From contig CAMDMZ010000019.1 in NCBI GenBank assembly GCA_945902805.1, positions 22,772 through 86,771 of the forward strand: 64,000 bases of DNA, in the 5' to 3' direction. Position numbers and translations under genes: made by a program. Within the stretch, counting starts at the first letter, position 1; each line of letters begins with the position of its first letter. This document shows, piece by piece, positions 9,007 to 18,307 of this stretch. Under the pieces are notes generated by a model that was given only the letters and a program-made list of their open reading frames with translations, searched no databases and was not told where the DNA came from. This stretch comes from Propionivibrio dicarboxylicus (GTDB taxonomy: Bacteria > Pseudomonadota > Gammaproteobacteria > Burkholderiales > Rhodocyclaceae).

Positions 9007-10907
9007 ACAACGCCCTCGAACTGCTCGCTCCGGCGAAAAACGCCGACGTTGGCATCGAAGCCATCCGCCATGGTGCCGACGCCGTGTATATCGGCGGTCC
9101 GGCTTTCGGCGCGCGTTATGGCGCCGGCAACACCGTGGCCGACATCGAGCGCCTTGCCGACTTTGCACATCGTTTCCATGCCAAAATCTTCGTCACCCTC
9201 AATACCATCCTACGTGACGACGAACTGGACGATGCGCGGAAGCTCGCCTGGCAATTGCATGAAGCCGGCGCAGATGCGCTGATCGTGCAGGACATGGGCC
9301 TGCTCGAACTGGATCTGCCACCGATCCAGTTGCACGCCTCGACCCAGACCGATATCCGCAGCGCGGAGAAGGCCCGTTTCCTGCGGGACGTCGGGTTTTC
9401 GCAGATCGTCCTGGCACGCGAGCTCTCGCTCGACGAGATCCGCGCCGTACATCAAAAAGTCGGCTCTGGCGAGACGGCGGAAAGACCGCTGACGCTGGAA
9501 TTCTTCATCCACGGCGCCCTCTGCGTCGCCTTTTCCGGCCAGTGCTACATCAGCCACGCCCACACCGGCCGCAGCGCCAATCGCGGCGAATGCTCCCAAG
9601 CCTGCCGCCTGCCCTACACGCTGGAAGACAAGCAGGGGCGCATCGTCGCCCACGAAAAGCATCTACTGTCGATGAAGGACAACGATCAGAGCGCCAACCT
9701 GCGTGCGTTGGCCGATGCCGGCATTCGCTCGTTCAAGATCGAGGGTCGGCTCAAAGATGCGGCCTACGTCAAGAACGCCACGGCACATTACCGGCAGTTG
9801 ATCGACACCATCCTCGTCGACGCGCCGGAATATTCCCGCGCCTCGTCCGGGCACTGCAGCTACACCTTCACCCCGCGCCCGGAAAAGACCTTCAACCGTG
9901 GCGCCACCGATTATTTCGTCAATGGCCGCCAGCCCGACATCGGCGCCTTCGATACGCCCAGCTTTGCCGGAGAGGAAAGCGGCACCATCACCCGCATCGG
10001 ACCGGACTGGATCGAGGTCGACAGCGAAGAGAACTTTGCCAATGGCGACGGCATCAGCTACATGGCGCGTGGCAAGACCCTTTCCGGCATGCGCATCAAC
10101 GTCGCAGAAGGCAAGCGTCTGTTCCCCAACGAGATGCCGGAAGACCTCAAGGTCGGCATGCCGGTCTATCGCAATCGCGACCAGGCGTTCGAACGCCTGC
10201 TGGAGAAGGACTCGGCCGAGCGCCGCATTCCAGTCCGCCTCATGCTCGGCGAAACCGCCGACGGCTTTGGACTGTGCGTGTGCGACGACGAGGGCAGCAG
10301 CATCGTCGCCACGACGGCACTGGCCAAGGAAAAAGCCAAGGATCCACGCAAGTCGCTCGTCTCGCTGGGCGAACACCTGGGCAAGCTTGGCAGCACCGAT
10401 TTCAAGGCGACCGAGATCAAGATCAGTTTTTCGGCTCCGTGGTTCCTCCCCGCATCGACCGTCAACGCCCTGCGCCGCGAGGCCGTCGACATGATGATTG
10501 CAGCCCGCGAAACCAACCGGCCACGTCTGCCTCGGGCAGTACCCGTCGAACCGCCTGCCCCCTATCCGGAACGCGAACTCAGTTACCTTGGCAACGTGCT
10601 CAACAACCACGCCCGCGAGTTCTACCGCAAACATGGCGTCGAACTGATTGCCGATGCCTATGAAGCCGATACCACGCCGGGCGACGTCTCGCTGATGATC
10701 ACCAAGCACTGCCTGCGTTATAGCTACAGCCTGTGTCCGAAAGAGGCCAAGGGCTGGGTCAAGGGCGTGAATGCCGAGCCGATGACGCTGGTCAATGGCA
10801 AGGAACGCTTGCTACTGCGCTTCGACTGCAAGGCATGTGAAATGCATGTCGTCGGCAAGATGAAGAAGCATCGCCGGATCACCATTGTTCCTGTTCCTGG
10901 CCACTGA
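9003..10907 (+). CDS. rlhA: Peptidase U32 family, RlhA/YdcP-like 23S rRNA hydroxylation protein
   Basis: MNNALELLAPAKNADVGIEAIRHGADAVYIGGPAFGAR; LEFFIHGALCVAFSGQCYIS; GECSQACRLPY. Confidence 0.9.
   Translation: MNNALELLAPAKNADVGIEAIRHGADAVYIGGPAFGARYGAGNTVADIERLADFAHRFHAKIFVTLNTILRDDELDDARKLAWQLHEAGADALIVQDMGLLELDLPPIQLHASTQTDIRSAEKARFLRDVGFSQIVLARELSLDEIRAVHQKVGSGETAERPLTLEFFIHGALCVAFSGQCYISHAHTGRSANRGECSQACRLPYTLEDKQGRIVAHEKHLLSMKDNDQSANLRALADAGIRSFKIEGRLKDAAYVKNATAHYRQLIDTILVDAPEYSRASSGHCSYTFTPRPEKTFNRGATDYFVNGRQPDIGAFDTPSFAGEESGTITRIGPDWIEVDSEENFANGDGISYMARGKTLSGMRINVAEGKRLFPNEMPEDLKVGMPVYRNRDQAFERLLEKDSAERRIPVRLMLGETADGFGLCVCDDEGSSIVATTALAKEKAKDPRKSLVSLGEHLGKLGSTDFKATEIKISFSAPWFLPASTVNALRREAVDMMIAARETNRPRLPRAVPVEPPAPYPERELSYLGNVLNNHAREFYRKHGVELIADAYEADTTPGDVSLMITKHCLRYSYSLCPKEAKGWVKGVNAEPMTLVNGKERLLLRFDCKACEMHVVGKMKKHRRITIVPVPGH
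9454..9478 (+). repeat. VGAGGTA dispersed repeat copy 2 (in rlhA, sense)
   Basis: aaaaagtcggctctggcgagacggc; 3 mismatches; encodes QKVGSGETAE. Confidence 0.88.
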
Positions 10908-10930
10908 AAAGTCGGTTCTGGCGGGACGGC
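10906..10930 (+). repeat. VGAGGTA dispersed repeat copy 3 (overlaps the rlhA stop codon)
   Basis: gaaaagtcggttctggcgggacggc; 2 mismatches. Confidence 0.92.
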
Positions 10931-10949
10931 ACTGCAACACGACACGACG

Positions 10950-11906
10950 ATGACACGGCTCGTTCTCGCCCCCATGGAGGGCCTCGCCGACGACGTCCTG
11001 CGCGAGGTACTGACGACAGCCGGCGGCTATGACTGGTGCGTTACCGAGTTCGTCCGCGTTACTGACACGGTGCTGCCACATGCCGCGTTTACCCGTCTCT
11101 CGCCTGAACTGAAGAACGCCTCGCGCACACGTAGCGGCACACCCGTGCGGGTGCAACTGCTGGGCTCCAGCCCGACCATGCTGGCGGCCAATGCCGGACA
11201 TCTCGCGGCCCTCAATCCGGCCGGCATCGACCTCAACTTTGGCTGTCCGACACCGCTGGTCAATCGCAATCGGGGCGGAGCCGCCCTGCTCGACGAACCG
11301 GAATTGCTCTTCAGCATCGTCGCCGCCGTGCGTCGCGCCGTCCCGGCGACGATTCCGGTCACAGCCAAAATGCGCCTCGGCATCGACGACACCAGCCGCA
11401 CGCTCGACTGCGCCCGAGCGCTGGAAGCTGGCGGCGCCGATGAGTTGGTGGTTCATGCCCGCACCAAGCAGGACGGCTACCGCCCGCCGGCGCGCTGGGA
11501 GTGGATCGCCGAGATTCGCGACGTGGTCAAGCTGCCGCTGATCGCCAATGGCGAAGTGTGGAATCTCACGGATTACCGCGACATTTGTCGGGTTACCGGC
11601 TGCCACGACGTCATGCTCGGCCGCGGCGCGGTGGCCGATCCACTGCTGGCAACGCGCATCCGCAGCGACACAGACCACAACACCGCCGCCGACTGGGAAC
11701 TCATTAAGCAGTTGATCACCACGTTCTGGGACAAGGTGCAAGCCAAGGTGCTGCCGCATCAATCGCCCGGTCGCCTTAAGCAATGGCTGGGCATGATGCA
11801 ACGCAATTACCCGCAAGCGGAGACGCTCTACGCCGACATCCGCCAACTAAAACGCGCACCAGAAATCAGCGCCGTCTTTCGCCACGCGCTGACTCCCACG
11901 CCATGA
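10950..11906 (+). CDS. dusC: tRNA-dihydrouridine synthase DusC-like
   Basis: LVLAPMEGLADDVLRE; GIDLNFGCPTPLVNRNRGGAALL; ARTKQDGYRPPARWEWI. Confidence 0.9.
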   Translation: MTRLVLAPMEGLADDVLREVLTTAGGYDWCVTEFVRVTDTVLPHAAFTRLSPELKNASRTRSGTPVRVQLLGSSPTMLAANAGHLAALNPAGIDLNFGCPTPLVNRNRGGAALLDEPELLFSIVAAVRRAVPATIPVTAKMRLGIDDTSRTLDCARALEAGGADELVVHARTKQDGYRPPARWEWIAEIRDVVKLPLIANGEVWNLTDYRDICRVTGCHDVMLGRGAVADPLLATRIRSDTDHNTAADWELIKQLITTFWDKVQAKVLPHQSPGRLKQWLGMMQRNYPQAETLYADIRQLKRAPEISAVFRHALTPTP

Positions 11907-13810
11907 CCCATCAACCATTCCGCGTGCTCGCCGTCATCCCACCGATGACGCAACTCAACACGCCCTACCCCTCGACCGCCTACCTCACCGGATTTTTGCG
12001 TTCGCGCCACATCGATGCCGTACAGGAAGATCTCGCCCTCGCCCTCGTGCTGCACCTGCTTTCAAAGAATGGGCTCGCTGGCCTGCACGACCAGGCGACG
12101 CGACTGACGAAAGCACAGCGCAGTCCGGCCGTGCGCGCCTTCGTACATCACTACGCGCGCTATGCCGCCACTATCGAGCCAGCCATCGCCTTCCTGCAAG
12201 GTCGCGACCCCAGCCTCGCCATGCGCATCGCCGGTCGCCAGTTCCTGCCTGAAGGACCGCGTTTCGCAGCACTCGACGTGTATATCGACGATGACGGCGG
12301 TGATCCGCTGGCCTGGGCCTTTGGCGCGCTCGGCGTACAAGATCGCGCCCGCCATTTCGCCACGCTCTACCTCAACGATCTCGCTGACGTCTTGCGCGAT
12401 GCGGTCGATCCACGCTTTGAATTCGTCCGCTATGCCGAGTCGATTGCCCAGAGCCAGGCCAGCTTCGACCCTTTGGCGCAAGCACTGGCCGCACCCAAAA
12501 ACCTGATCGACGATGCGCTGCATGAACTCACACTGGCCGCCATCGCAAAGCATCAGCCCAGCTTGGTCCTGCTGTCGACGCCCTTCCCCGGCAATGTCTA
12601 TGGTGCCCTGCGCATCGCCCAAACCATCAAGGCACACGATCCGACCATTGCCATTGCCCTCGGCGGCGGCTACGTCAATACCGAGTTGCGCGAACTGACC
12701 GAACCACGTCTGTTCGACTTTGTCGACTACGTCACCCTGGACGATGGCGAACTCCCCGTTTTGACGCTAATCGAACACCTGCAAGGCCAGCGGTCGGCGG
12801 AAGATCTGGTGCGTTGCTTCGTGCGTCAGGAAGATCTGGTTCGCTACATCAGTGCCGCCGCAGCCGAGATTGCGTTTGCCGACGCCGGCACACCGACGTG
12901 GGACGGCCTGCCGCTGGACCGTTACCTCTCGGTGCTGGACATGCTCAATCCCATGCACCGGCTCTGGTCCGATGGCCGCTGGAACAAGCTCACCGTCGCC
13001 CACGGTTGCTATTGGAAGAAGTGCACGTTCTGCGACACCTCGCTCGACTACATTTCGCGCTACGAAGCCATCGCCGCTGCCACGCTTGTGGACCGTATCG
13101 AAGCCATCATCGCCGAGACCGGCCAGAGCGGTTTTCACTTCGTCGACGAAGCCGCGCCACCCAAAGCCTTGCGCGCGCTGGCCGAGGAGTTGCTGCGACG
13201 CCAGGTGGCGATTTCGTGGTGGGGCAATATCCGTTTCGAAAAATCCTTCACTCCTGAGCTCTGCCAACTTCTTGCCGACAGCGGTTGTATTGCCGTCTCG
13301 GGCGGGCTGGAAGTCGCCTCCGATCGTTTGCTGAAACTGATGCAAAAAGGGGTCTCGGTCGAGCAGGTGGCGCGGGTGACCAACGCATTTACCGAAGCCG
13401 GTATTCTGGTTCACGCTTATTTGATGTATGGCTTTCCAACCCAGACGGTACAAGACACGGTGGATGCACTTGAATATGTGCGCCAATTATTCGAAGCCGG
13501 TTGCATCAATTCAGGATTCTTCCACCGCTTTGCCTGTACGGTGCATTCCCCGGTCGGCCTGCACCCCGAGGAATTCGGCGTCAAACTGCGACCATTGCCG
13601 GCCGGAAGATTCGCCAAAAACGACGTCGCCTTCATCGACCCGACTGGCGTCGATCATGCGACTCTAGGCAAAGCACTCGAAAAAGCGATCTACAACTACA
13701 TGCACGGCATCGGCATGGATGAAGACGTGCGCCGCTGGTTCAGCGGCAAGGTACCGCGCAGCCGCGTGCCACACGATTTCGTCGAACGGGCATTGGCCGG
13801 CAACGTATGA
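11903..13810 (+). CDS. B12-binding domain radical SAM protein
   Basis: ATG overlapping dusC stop; Fe-S motif GCYWKKCTFCDTS, SGGLEVASDRLLKLMQKG. Confidence 0.85.
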   Translation: MTHQPFRVLAVIPPMTQLNTPYPSTAYLTGFLRSRHIDAVQEDLALALVLHLLSKNGLAGLHDQATRLTKAQRSPAVRAFVHHYARYAATIEPAIAFLQGRDPSLAMRIAGRQFLPEGPRFAALDVYIDDDGGDPLAWAFGALGVQDRARHFATLYLNDLADVLRDAVDPRFEFVRYAESIAQSQASFDPLAQALAAPKNLIDDALHELTLAAIAKHQPSLVLLSTPFPGNVYGALRIAQTIKAHDPTIAIALGGGYVNTELRELTEPRLFDFVDYVTLDDGELPVLTLIEHLQGQRSAEDLVRCFVRQEDLVRYISAAAAEIAFADAGTPTWDGLPLDRYLSVLDMLNPMHRLWSDGRWNKLTVAHGCYWKKCTFCDTSLDYISRYEAIAAATLVDRIEAIIAETGQSGFHFVDEAAPPKALRALAEELLRRQVAISWWGNIRFEKSFTPELCQLLADSGCIAVSGGLEVASDRLLKLMQKGVSVEQVARVTNAFTEAGILVHAYLMYGFPTQTVQDTVDALEYVRQLFEAGCINSGFFHRFACTVHSPVGLHPEEFGVKLRPLPAGRFAKNDVAFIDPTGVDHATLGKALEKAIYNYMHGIGMDEDVRRWFSGKVPRSRVPHDFVERALAGNV

Positions 13811-14019
13811 AGCCGGAAGATCTCGAATTGCTGGTCACCCGCGTCATGCCTTTCGGCAAACATAAGGGCTGCCTGATCGCAGACCTGCCGGGCAATTACC
13901 TCAACTGGTTTGCGCGCAAAGGTTTCCCACCCGGCGAAATCGGCCGCCTGCTGGCCCTGATGCAGGAGATGGACCATAACGGACTCTCGCCCCTGCTCGA
14001 TCCCCTGCGGCGGCGATAA
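13807..14019 (+). CDS. DUF3820 family protein
   Basis: MPFGKHKGCLIADLPGNYLNWFARKGFPPGEIGRLL. Confidence 0.85.
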   Translation: MKPEDLELLVTRVMPFGKHKGCLIADLPGNYLNWFARKGFPPGEIGRLLALMQEMDHNGLSPLLDPLRRR

Positions 14020-14028
14020 GCAGGCGCG

Positions 14029-14742
14029 ATGCTGGAAATCCTCTTCCGTGATGACCACCTGATCGCCATTCACAAGCCGGCCGGACTGCTGGTTCATCGC
14101 AGCAACATCGATCGCCACGAAACGCGCTTTGCGGTGCAATTGCTGCGCGACCAGATCGGCCAGCATGTCTATCCCGCGCACCGGCTCGACAAAGGCACCT
14201 CGGGCATCCTGCTGTTCGCGCTGAATGGCGATATCGCGCGCGCACTCGGTCGTCAATTCGAAGCGGGAACGGTGGGCAAAACCTACCGTGCCATCGTGCG
14301 TGGCTGGCCGCCGGAATCAGGCCGTATCGATCATCCGCTGAGCCGCCAGTTTGATGACCATGGCCGCCCTCAAACCGAGACCGCAATGCAGGCGCTGCCG
14401 GCGCTGACTGACTTCCGTCGCCTCGCCACGGCTGAAATCGATGCCTGCGTCGATCGCTACCCACGCTCGCGTTATGCGCTGGTAGAACTGACGCCACTAA
14501 CCGGCCGCCAGCATCAATTGCGCCGCCACATGAAGCACATTGCGCACCCCATCATCGGCGATGCGACGCACGGCAAAGGACGACACAATCGATTTTTCCA
14601 GGAGCGCTTCGCTTGTCATCGTTTGCTGCTGGCATCAACAGAACTACGCCTGCAGCATCCGCTCAGCGCTGAAGTTCTGCTCTTGCAAACCCCACCAGCC
14701 GCCGATTTCGCCGCCGTATCGACGGCCCTGGGCTGGGACTGA
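14029..14742 (+). CDS. truC: tRNA pseudouridine synthase, TruC-like
   Basis: FRDDHLIAIHKPAGLLVHRS; HRLDKGTSGILLFAL; TGRQHQLRRHMKHIAHPIIGD. Confidence 0.9.
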   Translation: MLEILFRDDHLIAIHKPAGLLVHRSNIDRHETRFAVQLLRDQIGQHVYPAHRLDKGTSGILLFALNGDIARALGRQFEAGTVGKTYRAIVRGWPPESGRIDHPLSRQFDDHGRPQTETAMQALPALTDFRRLATAEIDACVDRYPRSRYALVELTPLTGRQHQLRRHMKHIAHPIIGDATHGKGRHNRFFQERFACHRLLLASTELRLQHPLSAEVLLLQTPPAADFAAVSTALGWD

Positions 14743-14747
14743 TGCGA

Positions 14748-15758
14748 TCAGGATGTCCCGGGGTCAAAAACAACCACCCGATTGCCGCCATCGTGCTTAC
14801 CCAGGTAAGCCGCCAAACTCGCACATTGCGACAACTCTTCAGCGGTTTTGCCGTGTCGCGGATAGCCAGCCACACCGGCCGTCACGGTGGCTTGCAGACC
14901 AAAATTGCCAAACACGGGATGACTACCGGCGAGGTGCGACCGCCATTGCTCCGCCAGCCGCGCGGCCATCTCGATCTCAATCCCGGGCAACACCATCATG
15001 AACTCATCGCCGCCATGACGACAGGCAATGATCTGCGTTTCGGCAAGGGTCGATAACAACTGGCTGCCCAAGACCCTGATCACCTCATCGCCGGCTTGCT
15101 GGCCATAAGTCTCATTGATTTTTTTCAAATGATCGATATCGAGCAACACCACCGAGAGCGGCTTGCCTTCATGGCGCGCCAGGCTGAGCTGGTGTTCCAG
15201 AACGTCGTTCAAGTAAGCGCGGTTATATACCCCCGTAAGCGCATCCCGCTGGCGCATTTCACCTAGACGAACCTGCAACGCCTCGATTTCGTCGAGTTTG
15301 GCTCGCAGCGTGGCATTGCTGCAGGCCAGTTCGCCAGCCTGCTCGCGCAAGCGTCGTTCGCGCAAAACTGCCGCCGTCATGTCTTGCACATGAACGGCAC
15401 AAGCCGGCACGGATACCAAACGTATCGGCGTCAGGTTGATCAGTTGCTGCATGCGCTGGTCCCGGTGGCGATCGTCAGGGTTCCGATACAAGGGCAGGAT
15501 CGAGCGATGAATCGAGGGCGAGAGCAAACCGGCAAGGTGATAGGAAAGTGCCTGTTGCAAGGCATTTTCAAAACGCGTACCGACCACGTCGGGAAAGATC
15601 GTCCGAATCGATTGGCCGATCGCGATATCGGCCGCAATCCCGCTGTACTCGACCATCCAGCGGTTCCACACCAGTACGCGGGCGTCGGCATCGACGACAA
15701 CAATTCCATTGGCGATGGCGTCGAGCACTTCCGAGCGAACTGTGGCGTCGATGTCCAT
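14748..15758 (-). CDS. PAS-GGDEF diguanylate cyclase
   Basis: RHGGDEFMMVLPG; PAS-like N-terminus. Confidence 0.85.
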   Translation of the reverse strand: MDIDATVRSEVLDAIANGIVVVDADARVLVWNRWMVEYSGIAADIAIGQSIRTIFPDVVGTRFENALQQALSYHLAGLLSPSIHRSILPLYRNPDDRHRDQRMQQLINLTPIRLVSVPACAVHVQDMTAAVLRERRLREQAGELACSNATLRAKLDEIEALQVRLGEMRQRDALTGVYNRAYLNDVLEHQLSLARHEGKPLSVVLLDIDHLKKINETYGQQAGDEVIRVLGSQLLSTLAETQIIACRHGGDEFMMVLPGIEIEMAARLAEQWRSHLAGSHPVFGNFGLQATVTAGVAGYPRHGKTAEELSQCASLAAYLGKHDGGNRVVVFDPGTS

Positions 15759-16372
15759 CAGCCTAAACCCTGTGCCTCAAGAAATCGATCGATACACTCA
15801 ATCAAGCCGCGCAAGGAACCGACATTGAGAAGAAAGAGCAAATGACCATTGAGCCGTTGCCGGCTGATCGTCAGATCAACCTGAACCAACAGAATCACAC
15901 GATCGGGATCAGTCCCAAAGAGGTCCAGCGTCAACGAATCAGCATATTGATGCTGCGGCAGGCTACCCTCGAACTCGACCGCAAACATATCGGCCAAGGC
16001 GCTGATGCAGGCATTGAGAATGATGTTGCCAACCTCGCACATCGCCTCCTGTTCCAGCTCTGACAGTTGCTCGGGTGGAACCAGTTCACCGAGCATGTGG
16101 GCAACGATCACCAACGCATTGTTTTCCGGAAAGAGCAGCATGGCTCTGGCATCGAACGGGCCGTGAAAATCCTGCGACACCAGCGACATGTGGGTCATCT
16201 CGCGCGTCGTCAGTGCCGCTCTAACCTCCGCCGGCGGCAGGAACAGAATGTTGGGGGCCGAGAGCTGGATTTCGTCGCGCACGATTTGGCTCAGGCTGGC
16301 CGCTGCACGACCGACACCGATATTGAAAATCTCGGATAGTGCGTCGCGCTGCAGTTCGCTGACTTCAATCAT
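15758..16372 (-). CDS. CheC/CheX-like phosphatase domain protein
   Basis: MIEVSELQRDALSEIFNIGVGRAAASLSQIV...LEQEAMCEVGNIILNACISALAD; start/stop overlap with the downstream GGDEF gene. Confidence 0.85.
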   Translation of the reverse strand: MIEVSELQRDALSEIFNIGVGRAAASLSQIVRDEIQLSAPNILFLPPAEVRAALTTREMTHMSLVSQDFHGPFDARAMLLFPENNALVIVAHMLGELVPPEQLSELEQEAMCEVGNIILNACISALADMFAVEFEGSLPQHQYADSLTLDLFGTDPDRVILLVQVDLTISRQRLNGHLLFLLNVGSLRGLIECIDRFLEAQGLG

Positions 16373-16525
16373 GGTGCATGCTCGATGGTCGATAGTAGAT
16401 GGCGAGCGTCACTTTAAGCCCGGGCAGGCAGTTTAACGAGAAACACCAAGCGACGAATCACTACAATCAAGCACTTGCTTTGCTCTGGCGCGCGCGCGCA
16501 ATGAGAACTTCGACCGTATCGCCTG

Positions 16526-18307
16526 ATGTTTGATGCTTCCTTACGCTGGCTCAGCCTGTCCTGCTTGTGCCTACTCAGCCTGCTGAGCACTGCTGGCAGC
16601 GCGGAGACCGCGCTGCCGACCAGCACGGCTCCCGAAATGGCGTTAACGCTGGTCGCGCCCGAATCGGTGCATGCCCTGCTCACTCAGTATCTCGATCTGC
16701 CGGCGCAAATCAGCGGCGATGACGCGCAACAGGTACTGACGCGACGGATTCGGCGCGAAGCGGCTGAACTGCTCGCCACCGAGGGTTATTTTTCCCCGCG
16801 CATCGAAGTACAGCCAGCCACCGCATCACCGGCCACACTGATCGTCGACGTGGTCCCCGGCACACTTACCCGGGTTGAAACTGTTGCGCTCGAATTCCAC
16901 GGCGATCTGGCGGCTGACGCTGACACACAATCCGCTCGTCGCGACCAGCTACGAGCCGAATGGCGACTCAAAGCGGGCGCCGCCTTTCGTTCGGCCGACT
17001 GGGAAGCTGCGAAAGCCAAACTTCTGGCGACCCTGCTGGCCACCGACCACGCCACCGCACGTCTCGTCGAGAGCCAGGCTGAGGTCGATCCGGAACGGGC
17101 GACGGCCCGCCTGCACCTCGTCATCGACAGCGGCCCGCTGGTGCGCTTCGGTGCCCTGAGCATCCGCGGTCTGAAACGCTACGACGCCGCGCTGGTCCAG
17201 CGGCTGGCGCCCTTCGCTGCAGGCGATCCCTATCGGCGTGACGCCCTGCTGGCCTTTCAAACGCGCCTGCAAAACACACCCTGGTTTCATTCGGTGATCG
17301 TCGAACTTGACCCGGTCGATCCAAGCAGCGTGGATAACATCGTACCGGTCCGCGTCACGCTCGCCGAAACGTCTGCCCAGCGCATCAGCACCGGCCTTGG
17401 CTACAGCACTAATAGCGGCACACGCGGCGAACTCAACTACCGCCATCACGATTTCCTGGGCCGGGCCTGGGATTTGAATAGTGGTGTACGCAGCGAACAA
17501 AAGCGTCAGTCCGTATTCGCCGATCTGGCGCTAGTGCCCGATGCAGCCGGCTACCGACTTAACCTTGGTGGCCGCCTGGAAACCACCGATATCGAAGGCC
17601 TGATCACTAAACGCCGGGTGCTGGGTGCTACTCGCAGTCGTGTCGAGGACAAGATCGAACGACGCCTCGGGCTCGAATGGCAACACGAAAACCAACGCAC
17701 GGCGACCACCGTCGGCGACAACAGCACGGCCTTGACGCTTGATTGGCACTGGATTCGCCGCGCGGTAGATGACACGCTGCATCCTCGGCAAGGCAATCTG
17801 ATCGAGCTCCGGCTCGGCGGCGCCGCAAAACAACTACTGTCCGACCGCAGCTTTGTCCGTAGCCATCTACGCGTCCAGCACTGGTGGCCGATCAATCACT
17901 GGAATCAGCGCGACACGCTGGCCGTGCGCGGTGAACTGGGCTTTACCGCCGCCGCATCGCGCACCGGCATACCGCAGGATTACCTGTTCCGTAGCGGCGG
18001 CGGACAAACGGTACGCGGCCACGCCTACCAAAGCCTCGGCGTGGCCGAAGACAATGCCATCAAAGGCGGTCGCAGTTTGCTGGTCGGCAGTCTCGAATAC
18101 ACGCATTGGCAGGCCGGACCATGGGGCACGGCGGTGTTCGTGGATGTCGGCGACGCGGCAGATCGCTGGCGCGACATGAAGCCCGCCGTCGGCATCGGCA
18201 TTGGCGCACGCTGGCAAAGCCCCGTCGGTTCGCTGGCCTTCGACCTGGCGCGCGGCAGTCGCAGTGCGCGCTGGTATCCGCACTTTGCCCTGATGGTGGC
18301 CTTCTGA
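16526..18307 (+). CDS. tamA: Translocation and assembly module TamA (Omp85/POTRA)
   Basis: POTRA-like repeats plus surface-antigen barrel (RSGGGQTVRGHAYQSLGV), C-term GARWQSPVGSLAFDLARG. Confidence 0.9.
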   Translation: MFDASLRWLSLSCLCLLSLLSTAGSAETALPTSTAPEMALTLVAPESVHALLTQYLDLPAQISGDDAQQVLTRRIRREAAELLATEGYFSPRIEVQPATASPATLIVDVVPGTLTRVETVALEFHGDLAADADTQSARRDQLRAEWRLKAGAAFRSADWEAAKAKLLATLLATDHATARLVESQAEVDPERATARLHLVIDSGPLVRFGALSIRGLKRYDAALVQRLAPFAAGDPYRRDALLAFQTRLQNTPWFHSVIVELDPVDPSSVDNIVPVRVTLAETSAQRISTGLGYSTNSGTRGELNYRHHDFLGRAWDLNSGVRSEQKRQSVFADLALVPDAAGYRLNLGGRLETTDIEGLITKRRVLGATRSRVEDKIERRLGLEWQHENQRTATTVGDNSTALTLDWHWIRRAVDDTLHPRQGNLIELRLGGAAKQLLSDRSFVRSHLRVQHWWPINHWNQRDTLAVRGELGFTAAASRTGIPQDYLFRSGGGQTVRGHAYQSLGVAEDNAIKGGRSLLVGSLEYTHWQAGPWGTAVFVDVGDAADRWRDMKPAVGIGIGARWQSPVGSLAFDLARGSRSARWYPHFALMVAF

